In this document: in pieces, positions 17,508 to 25,890 of the stretch
Layout: each line of letters begins with the position of its first letter
Position numbering within the stretch: position 1 is the stretch's first letter
DNA from: Aureitalea marina
GTDB lineage: Bacteria > Bacteroidota > Bacteroidia > Flavobacteriales > Flavobacteriaceae
DNA: 64,000 bases
Direction: 5' to 3'
Assembly: GCF_002943755.1 (NCBI RefSeq)
Contig: NZ_MQUB01000001.1
Coordinates: 1,600,501 to 1,664,500, forward strand
Translations under genes and position numbers: made by a program
Notes under the pieces: model-generated
The model's database searches: none
The model's input: only the letters and a program-made list of their open reading frames with translations
Told to the model about the DNA's origin: nothing

Positions 17508-18182
17508 ATGAAAAAGAGATTGATTTACCTCCTTTTGATCGCCCTGATGGGTTGGTCCTGCTCCTCGGATAGCAATGATCCACCTATTATGAACGATGAC
17601 GACCAGGGAGGATCCAACGATGATGACCAGGGGATAGAGCTGACAGCTATTCCGGATGAGGCTTTTGAGCAGGCCTTGATCGACCTTGGATTTGACGATG
17701 TTCTGGATGGCAGTATCCGGACTGCGAGTGCCCAGAATATCCTGGAACTTGTACTGAATGAAAAAGGAATTGCCGACCTGACCGGTATCCAGGATTTCAC
17801 AAATCTTGAGAATTTGTGGGTCCAGGATAACGAGCTCACCGCCATAGATGTTACCCAAAACAGCAACTTGAAATTCCTGTTCTTTGATCAGAATCAGATC
17901 TCCGAACTGGATGTAAGCAACCTGGCTGTCCTGGAGAAGATCGGTGCGATCGATAATTCACTCACCGAACTGACAGTAAGCAACAACCCCGTATTGAACC
18001 TACTCAACCTGACGAACAATGCGTTAGACGCGATCGATGTATCGGCCAACAATGAGTTGTTCCAATTTAATATAGTCGGCAATCCCTTGACCTGTATCAA
18101 GGTCAATTCCAATCAGCTTGCGGATATCCCAGATGGCTGGGAGAAGGATCCGGAAGATGAATATGCCATCAAGTGTCAATAA
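17508..18182 (+). CDS. Leucine-rich-repeat lipoprotein
   Basis: A 224-residue lipoprotein: signal MKKRLIYLLLIALMGWSC with lipidated Cys 18, followed by an acidic Asp/Asn-rich linker (residues 19-44) of the kind that directs lipoproteins to the surface in Bacteroidota. Residues about 75-205 hold some five LRR-like units of about 21 residues (LENLWVQDNELTAIDVTQN, LKFLFFDQNQISELDVS, LEKIGAIDNSLTELTVS and so on), ending with a Cys pair (LTCIKV...KCQ) that may cap the fold. Likely a protein- or glycan-binding surface protein. It converges on the PepSY-like gene and shares its terminator. Confidence 0.8.
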   Translation: MKKRLIYLLLIALMGWSCSSDSNDPPIMNDDDQGGSNDDDQGIELTAIPDEAFEQALIDLGFDDVLDGSIRTASAQNILELVLNEKGIADLTGIQDFTNLENLWVQDNELTAIDVTQNSNLKFLFFDQNQISELDVSNLAVLEKIGAIDNSLTELTVSNNPVLNLLNLTNNALDAIDVSANNELFQFNIVGNPLTCIKVNSNQLADIPDGWEKDPEDEYAIKCQ

Positions 18183-18207
18183 AAAAATCCCGCCACCAAG
18201 GCGGGAT
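18180..18207. terminator. Bidirectional terminator (LRR lipoprotein / PepSY-like)
   Basis: Perfect 8-bp stem ATCCCGCC / GGCGGGAT with loop ACCAA. On the minus strand it is followed by seven T (strong terminator for the gene at 18222-18722); on the plus strand the T run is broken. Confidence 0.85.
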
Positions 18208-18221
18208 TATATTATAAATCG

Positions 18222-18722
18222 CTACATATAATTGCCCAAGTGGTCCAACTTAACCCGCATGGTCTTGTCGCCATTCTTCATCTTGATCTTGTAGATCTTC
18301 TTGGCTCCCTTGTCCTTGGTGTATGACACCATATAGACGTCCTTGACAACTTCCCAATTCGGGAAACGCGATTTGAGCGATACCCTTACCTCTTCAGGTA
18401 ATTGGACATTCTCAAACTTCTCGATGGTCTTGACAATTTCTCCCTTCTCATTGTAGGCAGCCACAATCTTCCCGTCAGGGATGTAGAAGGAAACATTGTA
18501 AGTAGCGTAATCGTCAATGTACAGGTCTTGCTCTTCAACGTTGAATCGGGCAGCCTGTCTCTCTAGGGTTTGAACAGGAATGGCGGCTTCGGAATTATCC
18601 ACCGCACTCAAGTATTTATAGTTGATTGCGGTTACCACTACTTCTTTAAGTTGTTCCACGTCCTGTGCAAACAGCTGGCTGGTTAGGCCTAACAAGAATA
18701 CGACCATAATAACTTTTCTCAT
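18222..18722 (-). CDS. Exported PepSY-like protein
   Basis: A 166-residue exported protein with signal peptide ending SQLFAQ (20). The C-terminal region (LPEEVRVSLKSRFPNWEVVKDVYMVS..., KIYKIKMKNGDKTMRVKLD) resembles the PepSY-like/BLIP-like fold common in small exported Bacteroidota proteins. Just after the signal peptide sits LKEVVVTA, the sequence that links to the plug domain in SusC-type receptors; here there is no receptor attached. Function is unknown; PepSY-like domains are often inhibitors or binders. The gene ends at a strong shared terminator. Confidence 0.65.
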   Translation of the reverse strand: MRKVIMVVFLLGLTSQLFAQDVEQLKEVVVTAINYKYLSAVDNSEAAIPVQTLERQAARFNVEEQDLYIDDYATYNVSFYIPDGKIVAAYNEKGEIVKTIEKFENVQLPEEVRVSLKSRFPNWEVVKDVYMVSYTKDKGAKKIYKIKMKNGDKTMRVKLDHLGNYM

Positions 18723-18836
18723 GATACAGGATTTAAGATTAATAAAGCGAATGTACCCAGTTGATAATCAACCAACAATGATAAAAGTCATAATTCCTAT
18801 AATTCCTATAGGATTATTTTTATAAAAATAAAAAAT

Positions 18837-18864
18837 AAAAAAAATCCCGCCTTACAGCGGGATT
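18837..18864 (-). terminator. Terminator after fasciclin gene
   Basis: Perfect 8-bp stem AATCCCGC / GCGGGATT with a six-base loop, followed on the minus strand by a long T-rich run. Ends the fasciclin transcript. Confidence 0.85.
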
Positions 18865-18889
18865 CTCTTTCATAGCAATTTACCGATGC

Positions 18890-19408
18890 TTACTTCGGCA
18901 TAACAACGTCTCCAATGATGTGGATCACACCATTGCTCGCCATCACATCAGTTTTGATGATCTCACTGTAAGCTCCGTTTTGGTCTTTCAGCCAGATCTT
19001 TCCGTCTTTCTGTACAACAGTCAAAGTCTGTCCATTCAAAGCCTTCACTTCGGCTTTTCCATTTCCTTTTTTCAGTGCACCTACTACATCAGAGGCGTTC
19101 AATTGTCCGCTTACTACGTGATAAGTCAATACGTTGGTCAGAGCTTTTTTGTTTTCTGGTTGTAGCAAACCATTCAAGGCATTCTTGTCTACTTTGGAGA
19201 AGGCAGCGTTGGTCGGGGCAAAAACGGTGAAAGGTCCGTCACCTTGAAGGGCACCTACAAGGTCGGCCGCTTTAAGGGCAGTAACAAGCGTAGAGAAGTC
19301 CTTGTTGGATACAGCGATATCTACGATGCTCTTTGAACTTTGAGCCACCATTTGCTGAGCTCCTGAGAATACTAATACAGTAGTTAGAATAAAAATGATC
19401 TTTTTCAT
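18890..19408 (-). CDS. Secreted fasciclin (FAS1) domain protein
   Basis: A 172-residue protein with a signal peptide (about residues 1-22, ending MVAQ) and one FAS1 domain covering nearly all the rest: DFSTLVTALKAADLVGALQ, GPFTVFAPTNAAFSKV, LTYHVVSGQ, then IIKTDVMASNGVIHIIGDVVMP at the end. FAS1 domains act in adhesion or matrix contact. It is transcribed away from an ECF sigma / anti-sigma operon with 125 bases between, an arrangement that suggests regulation by that sigma factor. The protein ends right after the domain, with no sorting tag. Confidence 0.92.
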   Translation of the reverse strand: MKKIIFILTTVLVFSGAQQMVAQSSKSIVDIAVSNKDFSTLVTALKAADLVGALQGDGPFTVFAPTNAAFSKVDKNALNGLLQPENKKALTNVLTYHVVSGQLNASDVVGALKKGNGKAEVKALNGQTLTVVQKDGKIWLKDQNGAYSEIIKTDVMASNGVIHIIGDVVMPK

Positions 19409-19533
19409 GATTCTTTTTTTATGATTATAGATTACAATTTTTTGGCGCGCTTACATTCTTATATACACCGGATTTGCATTTTGGATGAGCAGCAGGGCAT
19501 TTTTTTTTATTTTTAAGGGATCGCTAAATATAG

Positions 19534-20091
19534 ATGCCCGTAAATTCCACCATCATCCAACGCTTTCTTGAGGGAGACCAGCAAGCTCTTTCCCACCTCT
19601 ACGACCAGTACTCGGGCGCGATCTACGGTGTTTTACTGAGGATGTGTCGGCAGGAAGATATCGCACAGGACGTTTTGCAGGAAACATTTATCACGATTTG
19701 GGAGAAAAGGAACTCTTACAATCCTGAAAAAGGCCAATTCTATACCTGGGCATATCGAATTGGGCGAAATAAAATGTTAAATTTTTTAAGAAATTCACCT
19801 GACCTCATCCAAAAAGAGGATTTAAGTGTATATGATAATAAAGGGGCCTCCGAGGAACAGCCTCTTGACCGTGAGGCATTAAACGGGGCAATCGCCAAGT
19901 TGGAACCTCACCACAAACAAGCCCTGGATCTGGTATACTTTAGTGGGATGACCCACAGAGAGGCCCACCAGGAGATGAATGTAGCTCTGGGCACCTTTAA
20001 ATCCTACATTCGCCAGGCACTGAAGAAGTTGAGAGAAAATTATCAGGTGGTAACTGCACTGCTGATGATGATGATCGACAAGATGTTATGA
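19534..20091 (+). CDS. ECF-type RNA polymerase sigma factor (SigK/RpoE-like)
   Basis: A 185-residue sigma factor. Region 2 covers about residues 20-85 (LYDQYSGAIYGVLLRM, DIAQDVLQETFITIWEKR, TWAYRIGRNKMLNFLR) and region 4 about 120-170 (LEPHHKQALDLVYFSGMTHREAHQEM, TFKSYIRQALKKLRE). It overlaps the next gene by four bases (ATGA), so it is translationally coupled to its anti-sigma factor. Divergent transcription of a FAS1 gene 125 bases away is a likely target. A hydrophobic Met-rich tail (TALLMMMIDKML) is unusual. Confidence 0.93.
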   Translation: MPVNSTIIQRFLEGDQQALSHLYDQYSGAIYGVLLRMCRQEDIAQDVLQETFITIWEKRNSYNPEKGQFYTWAYRIGRNKMLNFLRNSPDLIQKEDLSVYDNKGASEEQPLDREALNGAIAKLEPHHKQALDLVYFSGMTHREAHQEMNVALGTFKSYIRQALKKLRENYQVVTALLMMMIDKML

Positions 20092-20861
20092 TGAAGCGAG
20101 AAGAAATAATTGAAGCTGGCCTGCTTGAGCGCCATGTCCTGGGGGAACTTAGCCAGGAGGAGCTTATGATGCTGGAATCCCAGCTAGAAGCCGACGGTGA
20201 ATTACGTGCCCAACTTTCACAATTGGAAGAGGACTTGGAGTCCATGGCCTTGGAAAATGCGATTGTCCCCCCTGCCGCCATTAAGGCTGCCGTGATGGAA
20301 GCTAGCGATCCTAAACAGAAGGTTATACAGTTGAAGCGAAACGAGCGCAATGCGTATTTCGCAATCGCGGCTAGTTTGGCCGCTGTATTTATGTTGACTT
20401 CTGGATGGTTATTCAAGGAAGTTCGACAGATGGAGAATCAGGTCGAAGTAGTTCAGACTGAAAATTCAGAATTACAGACCGAGCTGGAAAAGATCAATGA
20501 TCAATACGATCGGACCCAGCAATGGTATACCGCTATTAACGATCCCAATACGGAACGTTATCTTATGAAAGGTAATTTGAAATCTCCACAGACCGAGGTG
20601 ATCTCCTATGTGAACCACACCGAGAAAGAGGTTTATCTCAATACCGTTGGACTACCGGAACTAAGCGACGAAGAAGACTACCAGTTATGGGGTGACGTAG
20701 ATGGTGAAATGATCGATATGGGAGTTATACCTAAAGGCGAGTCCATGGTCGCCATGAGATACCTGGACGAGGCAGAATCGCTGAATATCACTATTGAACC
20801 AGCCGGAGGTAGCGACCACCCAACGGTCACCCGTCTCATTACGAACGTTTACCTGAATTAA
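20088..20861 (+). CDS. Anti-sigma factor, RskA-like
   Basis: A 257-residue single-pass membrane protein overlapping the sigma gene by ATGA. The N-terminus (LLERHVLGELSQEELMMLESQLEAD) is the zinc-less anti-sigma domain found in RskA-type regulators; a membrane helix follows at about residues 86-104 (AYFAIAASLAAVFMLTSGW), then a coiled coil (VEVVQTENSELQTELEKI) and a C-terminal periplasmic RskA-type domain (YQLWGDVDGEMIDMGVIP). It should hold the sigma factor at the membrane until a signal releases it, probably by regulated proteolysis. A second ATG three bases on is an equal start. Confidence 0.85.
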   Translation: MMKREEIIEAGLLERHVLGELSQEELMMLESQLEADGELRAQLSQLEEDLESMALENAIVPPAAIKAAVMEASDPKQKVIQLKRNERNAYFAIAASLAAVFMLTSGWLFKEVRQMENQVEVVQTENSELQTELEKINDQYDRTQQWYTAINDPNTERYLMKGNLKSPQTEVISYVNHTEKEVYLNTVGLPELSDEEDYQLWGDVDGEMIDMGVIPKGESMVAMRYLDEAESLNITIEPAGGSDHPTVTRLITNVYLN

Positions 20862-20875
20862 GCCCTTATCTTTTG

Positions 20876-20898
20876 GGCCTAAATTGTATTTTTAGGCC
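20876..20898 (+). promoter_or_regulatory. Inverted repeat abutting the start codon of the serine hydrolase gene
   Basis: GGCCTAAA (20876-20883) and TTTAGGCC (20891-20898) form a perfect 8-bp inverted repeat with a 7-base loop. The second arm ends at the base before the ATG at 20899, and a TATTTTTA -7-like box (20887-20894) is embedded in it. It could be an operator, a leader hairpin that hides the start, or a weak terminator for the anti-sigma gene. Confidence 0.5.
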
Positions 20899-22020
20899 AT
20901 GCGCTTCCTTCTTCTCTTTTTACTCATTTTGTTGACGGCCTGTTCCGGACCCGACCTTGATCCCATTCAACATGTGCTTAGGAGCAGCCATCCGGCCATG
21001 CTCAATGTGCTGCACGATGTAAAGAAATATGAGATCCAGATCATCTATACCCGAATAGATACCTTGGAAAATGGAGCGATCAGTTTCCAGGACTATACCT
21101 TCAGAACAAGGGACAGCAGTTATTTCTACCCCGCGAGTACCGTAAAGTTCCCTGTTGCGGTCTTGGCCTTGGAATATGCCGATGCCCAGCCTGAAATAAA
21201 TTTGAAAAGTTCATTTCGCTCCAGCCCGGACAGCATTTGGCATTCTATAGATGATGATGTTCGGCAGATCTTTGCCGTTTCAGACAATGCCGCCAATAAC
21301 CGATTGTATGAATTAATGGGCAGGGACCAGATCAACAATAGGATGGCAGATCTGGGTGTAGGCGCGTTCAGGATGGCTCATCGATTATCGACCCCTGACT
21401 CAGACCGGGCTAGGAGAGACACATTGTGGTTTGAAGAAAATGGAGACACACTCCAACTCGGCGGAGGGATGGATCAGGAGATCGTGCCACTTCAGCTGGA
21501 TCTTATAAAAAAAGGCAAAGGATTTATACGAGATGGTAATATAGTCAATGAGCCAATGGACTTTAGCCGGAAGAACTATTTTCCACTGGCTACCCAACAT
21601 GCACTGATGAAAAGAATCATTTTCCCGGACAATTTTAAGCAAGAGCAATTGCCACAAATCAGTGCGGAAAGCAGGAAGTCTCTCCTGCATCATATGCATA
21701 CCTTGCCGAAAGATGCAGGCTACGACCAGACTGATTATTACGACAGTTATGGGAAATTCTTTCTTTACGGAGACAGCAAGGAGCCTATACCGGATCATAT
21801 CAGCATCTACAACAAGGTGGGTTATGCCTATGGCACCTTATCGGAGACGGCTTTTATTCACGACCGCAAAACGGGTATCGGTTTTATGCTTTCGGCTACC
21901 ATACTGGTCAATGAGGACGGTATCTTTAACAATGATAATTACGAATACGACAAGATCGGGATTCCATTTATGGCCCAGTTAGGACGGGAACTATACGTCT
22001 ATGAAAGCGCTACTCGTTAG
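20899..22020 (+). CDS. Lipoprotein serine hydrolase (class A beta-lactamase fold)
   Basis: A 373-residue lipoprotein with lipobox LLTAC (Cys 15). The class A fold is marked by the nucleophile motif STVK (80-83) and the SDN loop (VSDNAANNRLYE). The Glu166-bearing loop and the KTG box are not clear at their usual places (DRKTGIGFML near the end may be the third box), so substrate may not be a beta-lactam. Related lipoproteins are annotated as class A beta-lactamase-related serine hydrolases. The end overlaps the convergent gene by four bases. Confidence 0.75.
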   Translation: MRFLLLFLLILLTACSGPDLDPIQHVLRSSHPAMLNVLHDVKKYEIQIIYTRIDTLENGAISFQDYTFRTRDSSYFYPASTVKFPVAVLALEYADAQPEINLKSSFRSSPDSIWHSIDDDVRQIFAVSDNAANNRLYELMGRDQINNRMADLGVGAFRMAHRLSTPDSDRARRDTLWFEENGDTLQLGGGMDQEIVPLQLDLIKKGKGFIRDGNIVNEPMDFSRKNYFPLATQHALMKRIIFPDNFKQEQLPQISAESRKSLLHHMHTLPKDAGYDQTDYYDSYGKFFLYGDSKEPIPDHISIYNKVGYAYGTLSETAFIHDRKTGIGFMLSATILVNEDGIFNNDNYEYDKIGIPFMAQLGRELYVYESATR

Positions 22021-22964
22021 AGTTTCCAGGAAGAGAACTCTCCTACCGCAGCTCTAAATTCGGACATCATATCGGAAACGATCTGGGCGGCTGGTTTAAT
22101 CTCGTGTATAAGCCCGGAGATCTGCCCGATCTCTAACTCACCCTCGATCAGGTCGCCTTCAAACATCCCTCTTTTCGCACGGGCACGGCCAAGGAGTTCT
22201 TTCAATTGTTCTACGGTCGGCCCCTCCTTATACAAGTCCTGTACATCCTGATAGAACTTATTTTTGATCAAACGTACCGGCGCAAGTTCCTTTAAGGTCA
22301 ATTGCGTATCACCCTCTTTGGCATCTACAACGACCTGCTTAAATGCTTGATGTGCACTGGATTCTTCTGAAGCCACAAACCGACTTCCTACCTGCACTCC
22401 GTCCGCTCCCAATACCATAGCAGCCAACATCCCTCTACCGTTAGCTATACCGCCAGCGGCAATCAAGGGCACATCCAGCTTCTCCCTTACCATCGGGATC
22501 AGCGTAAAGGTTGTGGTCTCCTCTCTTCCGTTATGACCACCAGCTTCAAATCCTTCCGCCACCACGGCATCTACACCGGCATCCTGTGCCTTCAGAGCAA
22601 ATTTCACGCTGCTTACCACATGCACCACCGTGATTCCGGCCTCTTTCAAGCGAGGAGTAAAGGTTTTGGGGTTTCCCGCCGATGTAAAGACTATAGGTAC
22701 TTCATAACGCAATATGAGATCCATGATCTCTTCCAGGTTGGGGTAGAGCATGGGCACATTGACCCCAAATGGCCGGTTTGTTGCAGCCTTGCATTTTTGA
22801 AGGTGTTCTTCCAGAATATGCGGGTACATTGATCCTGCCCCGATCAATCCCAATCCGCCTACATTGCTGACGGCAGAGGCCAATTTCCAACCACTGTTCC
22901 AGATCATTCCGGCCTGAACTATGGGTAGATCAATATTAAAAAGTTGAGTTATTCTGGTCTCCAT
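22017..22964 (-). CDS. Nitronate monooxygenase / enoyl-ACP reductase II-like flavoprotein
   Basis: A 315-residue FMN-dependent TIM-barrel protein. The N-terminal LPIVQAGMIWNSGWKLASAVS, the central VDAVVAEGFEAGGHNG and FMN-phosphate segment IAAGGIANGRGMLAAMVLGADGVQVGSRF are the family hallmarks. Members include nitronate monooxygenase (2-nitropropane dioxygenase) and FabK enoyl reductase; sequence alone does not choose. Its ATG overlaps the TAA of the upstream subtilase gene (TAATG), so it is probably translated from the mnmA-subtilase transcript. Confidence 0.85.
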   Translation of the reverse strand: METRITQLFNIDLPIVQAGMIWNSGWKLASAVSNVGGLGLIGAGSMYPHILEEHLQKCKAATNRPFGVNVPMLYPNLEEIMDLILRYEVPIVFTSAGNPKTFTPRLKEAGITVVHVVSSVKFALKAQDAGVDAVVAEGFEAGGHNGREETTTFTLIPMVREKLDVPLIAAGGIANGRGMLAAMVLGADGVQVGSRFVASEESSAHQAFKQVVVDAKEGDTQLTLKELAPVRLIKNKFYQDVQDLYKEGPTVEQLKELLGRARAKRGMFEGDLIEGELEIGQISGLIHEIKPAAQIVSDMMSEFRAAVGEFSSWKL

Positions 22965-24583
22965 TAACGCTTGATCAATTTCAGCGATTGGCGCAGATTA
23001 TTGCCTTCCAGGCTAAGAATATACATCCCTTGACCCAAACGACTAATATTGAATTGAGGGGTATTTGCGTTGACGCTGCTCCGCAAAATTACCTCCCCGA
23101 GTACGTTATAAACGGTCAGTTCTGCTCCTTGGATCCCCTCAGGAAAATTGATCATCACCACATCTGTAGCCGGGTTTGGCCAAATACCAAAACGAGTCCG
23201 TTCCAGATTGTCTTCTACCGCCAATGTCTGAAGTCGCTGATAGGCTTCTTCAAAATCCGGGATTCCATAACCCATTTGATCAGTTGGATCATCAAATAAG
23301 GAGGATGATTCTCTGATGATCTGCATCAGCTCGGCATTGGTTGTTTCTGGCCTGAACTGCCAAAGACTGGCCACAGCACCAGCTGTAATTGGAGAACTAA
23401 ACGATGTGCCGCTACTGAAGTCCAGGTTACCGTTTCCGTTGATTACGGCCGCCTGAGATCCCTGGGCCATCACATCTGGTTTCACACGTCCATCCACGGT
23501 AGGTCCAATGGAACTAAAACTGGCATATTCACCGGAGGCCGTTACCGCTCCTACCGTCAAAACTCCAGGTGCATCTGCCGGAGTGCCTACAAAGGTGAAA
23601 CCGCCACCGTCATTCCCGGCGGAAGTGACCAATAGCATCCCCTTTTCGAAGGCTATATTAGCTCCTCTGGCAGAGAATGTAGTCTCTCCGTCCAGGTCCT
23701 CGTAACTGTGATCGTAATTCGGGTTGTCATAATCCTGATATCCCAAAGAAGTATTTACAACATCCACACCTAAACTATCGGCTCGTTCCAGAGCTTCCAC
23801 CCAATACGCTTCTTCCACCGGAACCTCGGTCGGGGCAAATTCTGTTCGAAAAAGATAGTAAGAGGCTCCTGGAGCCGTACCTACGATCTGCCCTTCTAAC
23901 AAGGCCCCCATATCGCTGAAGGTACGGGTCCCATGAGAACCAGTTCCCGTTACACTTACCTGGCGTTCCACAAAGTTATAGGTACCCAGCAATCGTCCAT
24001 CACTGACGATGTGATCGAAAGCCTGGATGGAATTGACATTTGGAAACCCACTGTCCAATACGGCAATGATCATGCCCTCACCAGTAAGTTCTTGTTGGTG
24101 CAGGAAATCTGCACCTATCATGCTGATCTGATTCTCGGCGGCACCATAGTCATATGTTACTCTTTGGAAGCTATCTTCTAATTCGAATTTGTTGTTCCGA
24201 CCTGATGGGGCAGGAAGAAGATTGAGGTCCTTATCAGCAAACTCTAACTGTTGTACCATGGGCAGATCCAAAAGGGCTTCCAAATCCTCTTGAGTTCCTT
24301 GAACATAAACGCAATTCAACCATTTTGATTTGGCCAGAACCAGCACTCCGGTTGCCGCCTTAACCTGGTCGATATAGCCCTGATCAACTGGGACATCCCT
24401 AAGATCAATGGAGACATTGTGCAAGGCCTTTCGGTCTAAGGACTCCTGGGTCAATATGGAAAGTGGATCCTCTAAGGCCTCCTCAGAGCCGGGTTTATCG
24501 GTAAAATAGACCCAGGCATCCTGAATTTGTGCTTGAGAAGTAAATGCTGATACCAGCAAAAAAAGGAGTAAATATGTTTTCAT
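22964..24583 (-). CDS. Secreted subtilisin-like S8 peptidase with type A sorting domain
   Basis: A 539-residue secreted protease: signal peptide 1-18, an N-terminal region to about 165, then the S8 domain with Asp177 (IAVLDSGF), His217 (TGSHGTR), Asn323 (TSAGND) and Ser394 (SGTSFSSP). The last 75 residues (GIWPNPATDVVMI, VYNVLGEVIL, GMYILSLEG, QSLKLIKR) form a type A sorting domain for type IX secretion. It starts 25 bases after mnmA ends and overlaps the following nitronate monooxygenase gene by one base, so the three are likely one operon, an odd mix of functions. Confidence 0.92.
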   Translation of the reverse strand: MKTYLLLFLLVSAFTSQAQIQDAWVYFTDKPGSEEALEDPLSILTQESLDRKALHNVSIDLRDVPVDQGYIDQVKAATGVLVLAKSKWLNCVYVQGTQEDLEALLDLPMVQQLEFADKDLNLLPAPSGRNNKFELEDSFQRVTYDYGAAENQISMIGADFLHQQELTGEGMIIAVLDSGFPNVNSIQAFDHIVSDGRLLGTYNFVERQVSVTGTGSHGTRTFSDMGALLEGQIVGTAPGASYYLFRTEFAPTEVPVEEAYWVEALERADSLGVDVVNTSLGYQDYDNPNYDHSYEDLDGETTFSARGANIAFEKGMLLVTSAGNDGGGFTFVGTPADAPGVLTVGAVTASGEYASFSSIGPTVDGRVKPDVMAQGSQAAVINGNGNLDFSSGTSFSSPITAGAVASLWQFRPETTNAELMQIIRESSSLFDDPTDQMGYGIPDFEEAYQRLQTLAVEDNLERTRFGIWPNPATDVVMINFPEGIQGAELTVYNVLGEVILRSSVNANTPQFNISRLGQGMYILSLEGNNLRQSLKLIKR

Positions 24584-24608
24584 AGCTGTGGATAGAACCG
24601 TTCACTGA

Positions 24609-25802
24609 TCAGGAGATCACACCGCTGCCTACAAGCTCATCTTCCAGATACCAGGCTACAAACTGCCCTTCGGTTATGGCCGACTGCGGCTTATCAAAGA
24701 TAACATAAAGTCCTGAATACGTCCGGTGTAGGCGAGCCGTCTGCAAGGGCTGTCGATATCGGATGCGGGCCATCACCTCCATGGTCTGGTCTTCCTCCAA
24801 GGCCAGGTCTTCCCTAACCCAGTGAAGTTCTTCTTCACGGACAAATAAGCCTCTTCGATAGAGTCCTGGATGATCCTTTCCCTGTCCTGTATAAATAATG
24901 TTTCGCTCTACGTCAGTCTCGATCACAAACAGCGGTTGCTGCTTCCCTCCTATGGCAAGACCTTTCCGTTGCCCTTTAGTGAAGTAATGTGCCCCTTGGT
25001 GGGTTCCCACCACTTCTCCATCTTCTGGCTGATAGACTGGTTTTTTGGACAGATAGGCCCATTCTTCTTGAGGTGATTCAAAGCTGGATGGTCCGCTTTG
25101 ATAACCCCCAAAATTCTCAGGAACTTCAACTACTTGTCCCTCCTTAGGCGCCAATTGCTGTTGCAGGAATTCGGGAAGACGGACTTTACCGATAAAACAC
25201 AAACCTTGAGAATCTCGCTTTTCTGCTGTGATCAAACCCTGTTCTGAGGCAATCTCCCTCACCTGGGGTTTGAGCAGTTCGCCAACAGGAAATAAGGTCT
25301 TTGATAATTGCTCCTGGGACAATTGACAGAGAAAATAAGACTGATCCTTGTTAGGGTCCTTGCCGGTCAATAGCCGGTAAAACTTCTCACCGTCCTTCTC
25401 TACCACATCTTTACGACAATAGTGACCGGTTGCCACGTAGTCGGCTCCCAGGTCCAGGGCGATCTTGAGGAAAACGTCAAACTTGATCTCCCGGTTGCAC
25501 AATACATCGGGATTCGGTGTACGACCCTGCTCATACTCCCGGAACATATAGTCCACTATACGCTCTTTGTAGGTTTCGCTCAGATCGATAGTCTGGAAGG
25601 GTATACCCAGTTTATCCGCAACAAGCATTGCATCGTTACTGTCGTCCAGCCAGGGGCATTCGTTGGAAATGGTAACCGAGTCATCGTGCCAGTTTTTCAT
25701 GAACAGGCCGATAACCTCGTAACCTTGCTCCTTTAGCAAATAGGCCGCCACGGAAGAATCGACTCCTCCGCTCAAACCAACAACTACCCGCTTCTTTTCC
25801 AT
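24609..25802 (-). CDS. mnmA: tRNA-specific 2-thiouridylase
   Basis: A 397-residue enzyme that puts sulfur on U34 of tRNA for Lys, Glu and Gln. The PP-loop is [15 protein letters not shown] (about residues 9-23); the catalytic cysteines lie in [11 protein letters not shown] (about 105) and [10 protein letters not shown] (about 200), and the [12 protein letters not shown] segment begins the C-terminal domain. Length and motifs are complete. It is the first gene of an apparent operon with a subtilase and a flavoprotein and has an exact -7 box 18 bases upstream. Confidence 0.96.
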   Translation of the reverse strand: MEKKRVVVGLSGGVDSSVAAYLLKEQGYEVIGLFMKNWHDDSVTISNECPWLDDSNDAMLVADKLGIPFQTIDLSETYKERIVDYMFREYEQGRTPNPDVLCNREIKFDVFLKIALDLGADYVATGHYCRKDVVEKDGEKFYRLLTGKDPNKDQSYFLCQLSQEQLSKTLFPVGELLKPQVREIASEQGLITAEKRDSQGLCFIGKVRLPEFLQQQLAPKEGQVVEVPENFGGYQSGPSSFESPQEEWAYLSKKPVYQPEDGEVVGTHQGAHYFTKGQRKGLAIGGKQQPLFVIETDVERNIIYTGQGKDHPGLYRRGLFVREEELHWVREDLALEEDQTMEVMARIRYRQPLQTARLHRTYSGLYVIFDKPQSAITEGQFVAWYLEDELVGSGVIS

Positions 25803-25820
25803 CAGTGATAAAATTCAGTG

Positions 25821-25828
25821 CAAATTTA
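25821..25828 (-). promoter_or_regulatory. -7 box TAAATTTG before mnmA
   Basis: Exact TAnnTTTG match on the minus strand, 18 bases before the ATG at 25802. Confidence 0.55.
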
Positions 25829-25890
25829 CGACAATTCCGATTTTCTGGTGCATCGGAAGGATTAGCTAAGTCACCATGAAGGAGGTCTCC

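Noticed and set aside
18791-18816. TAATTCCTAT repeated and followed by AGGATTA, as an operator
   Set aside because: It lies in an AT-rich gap between two minus-strand genes, downstream of a terminator; the repeat is short and could be chance in low-complexity sequence.
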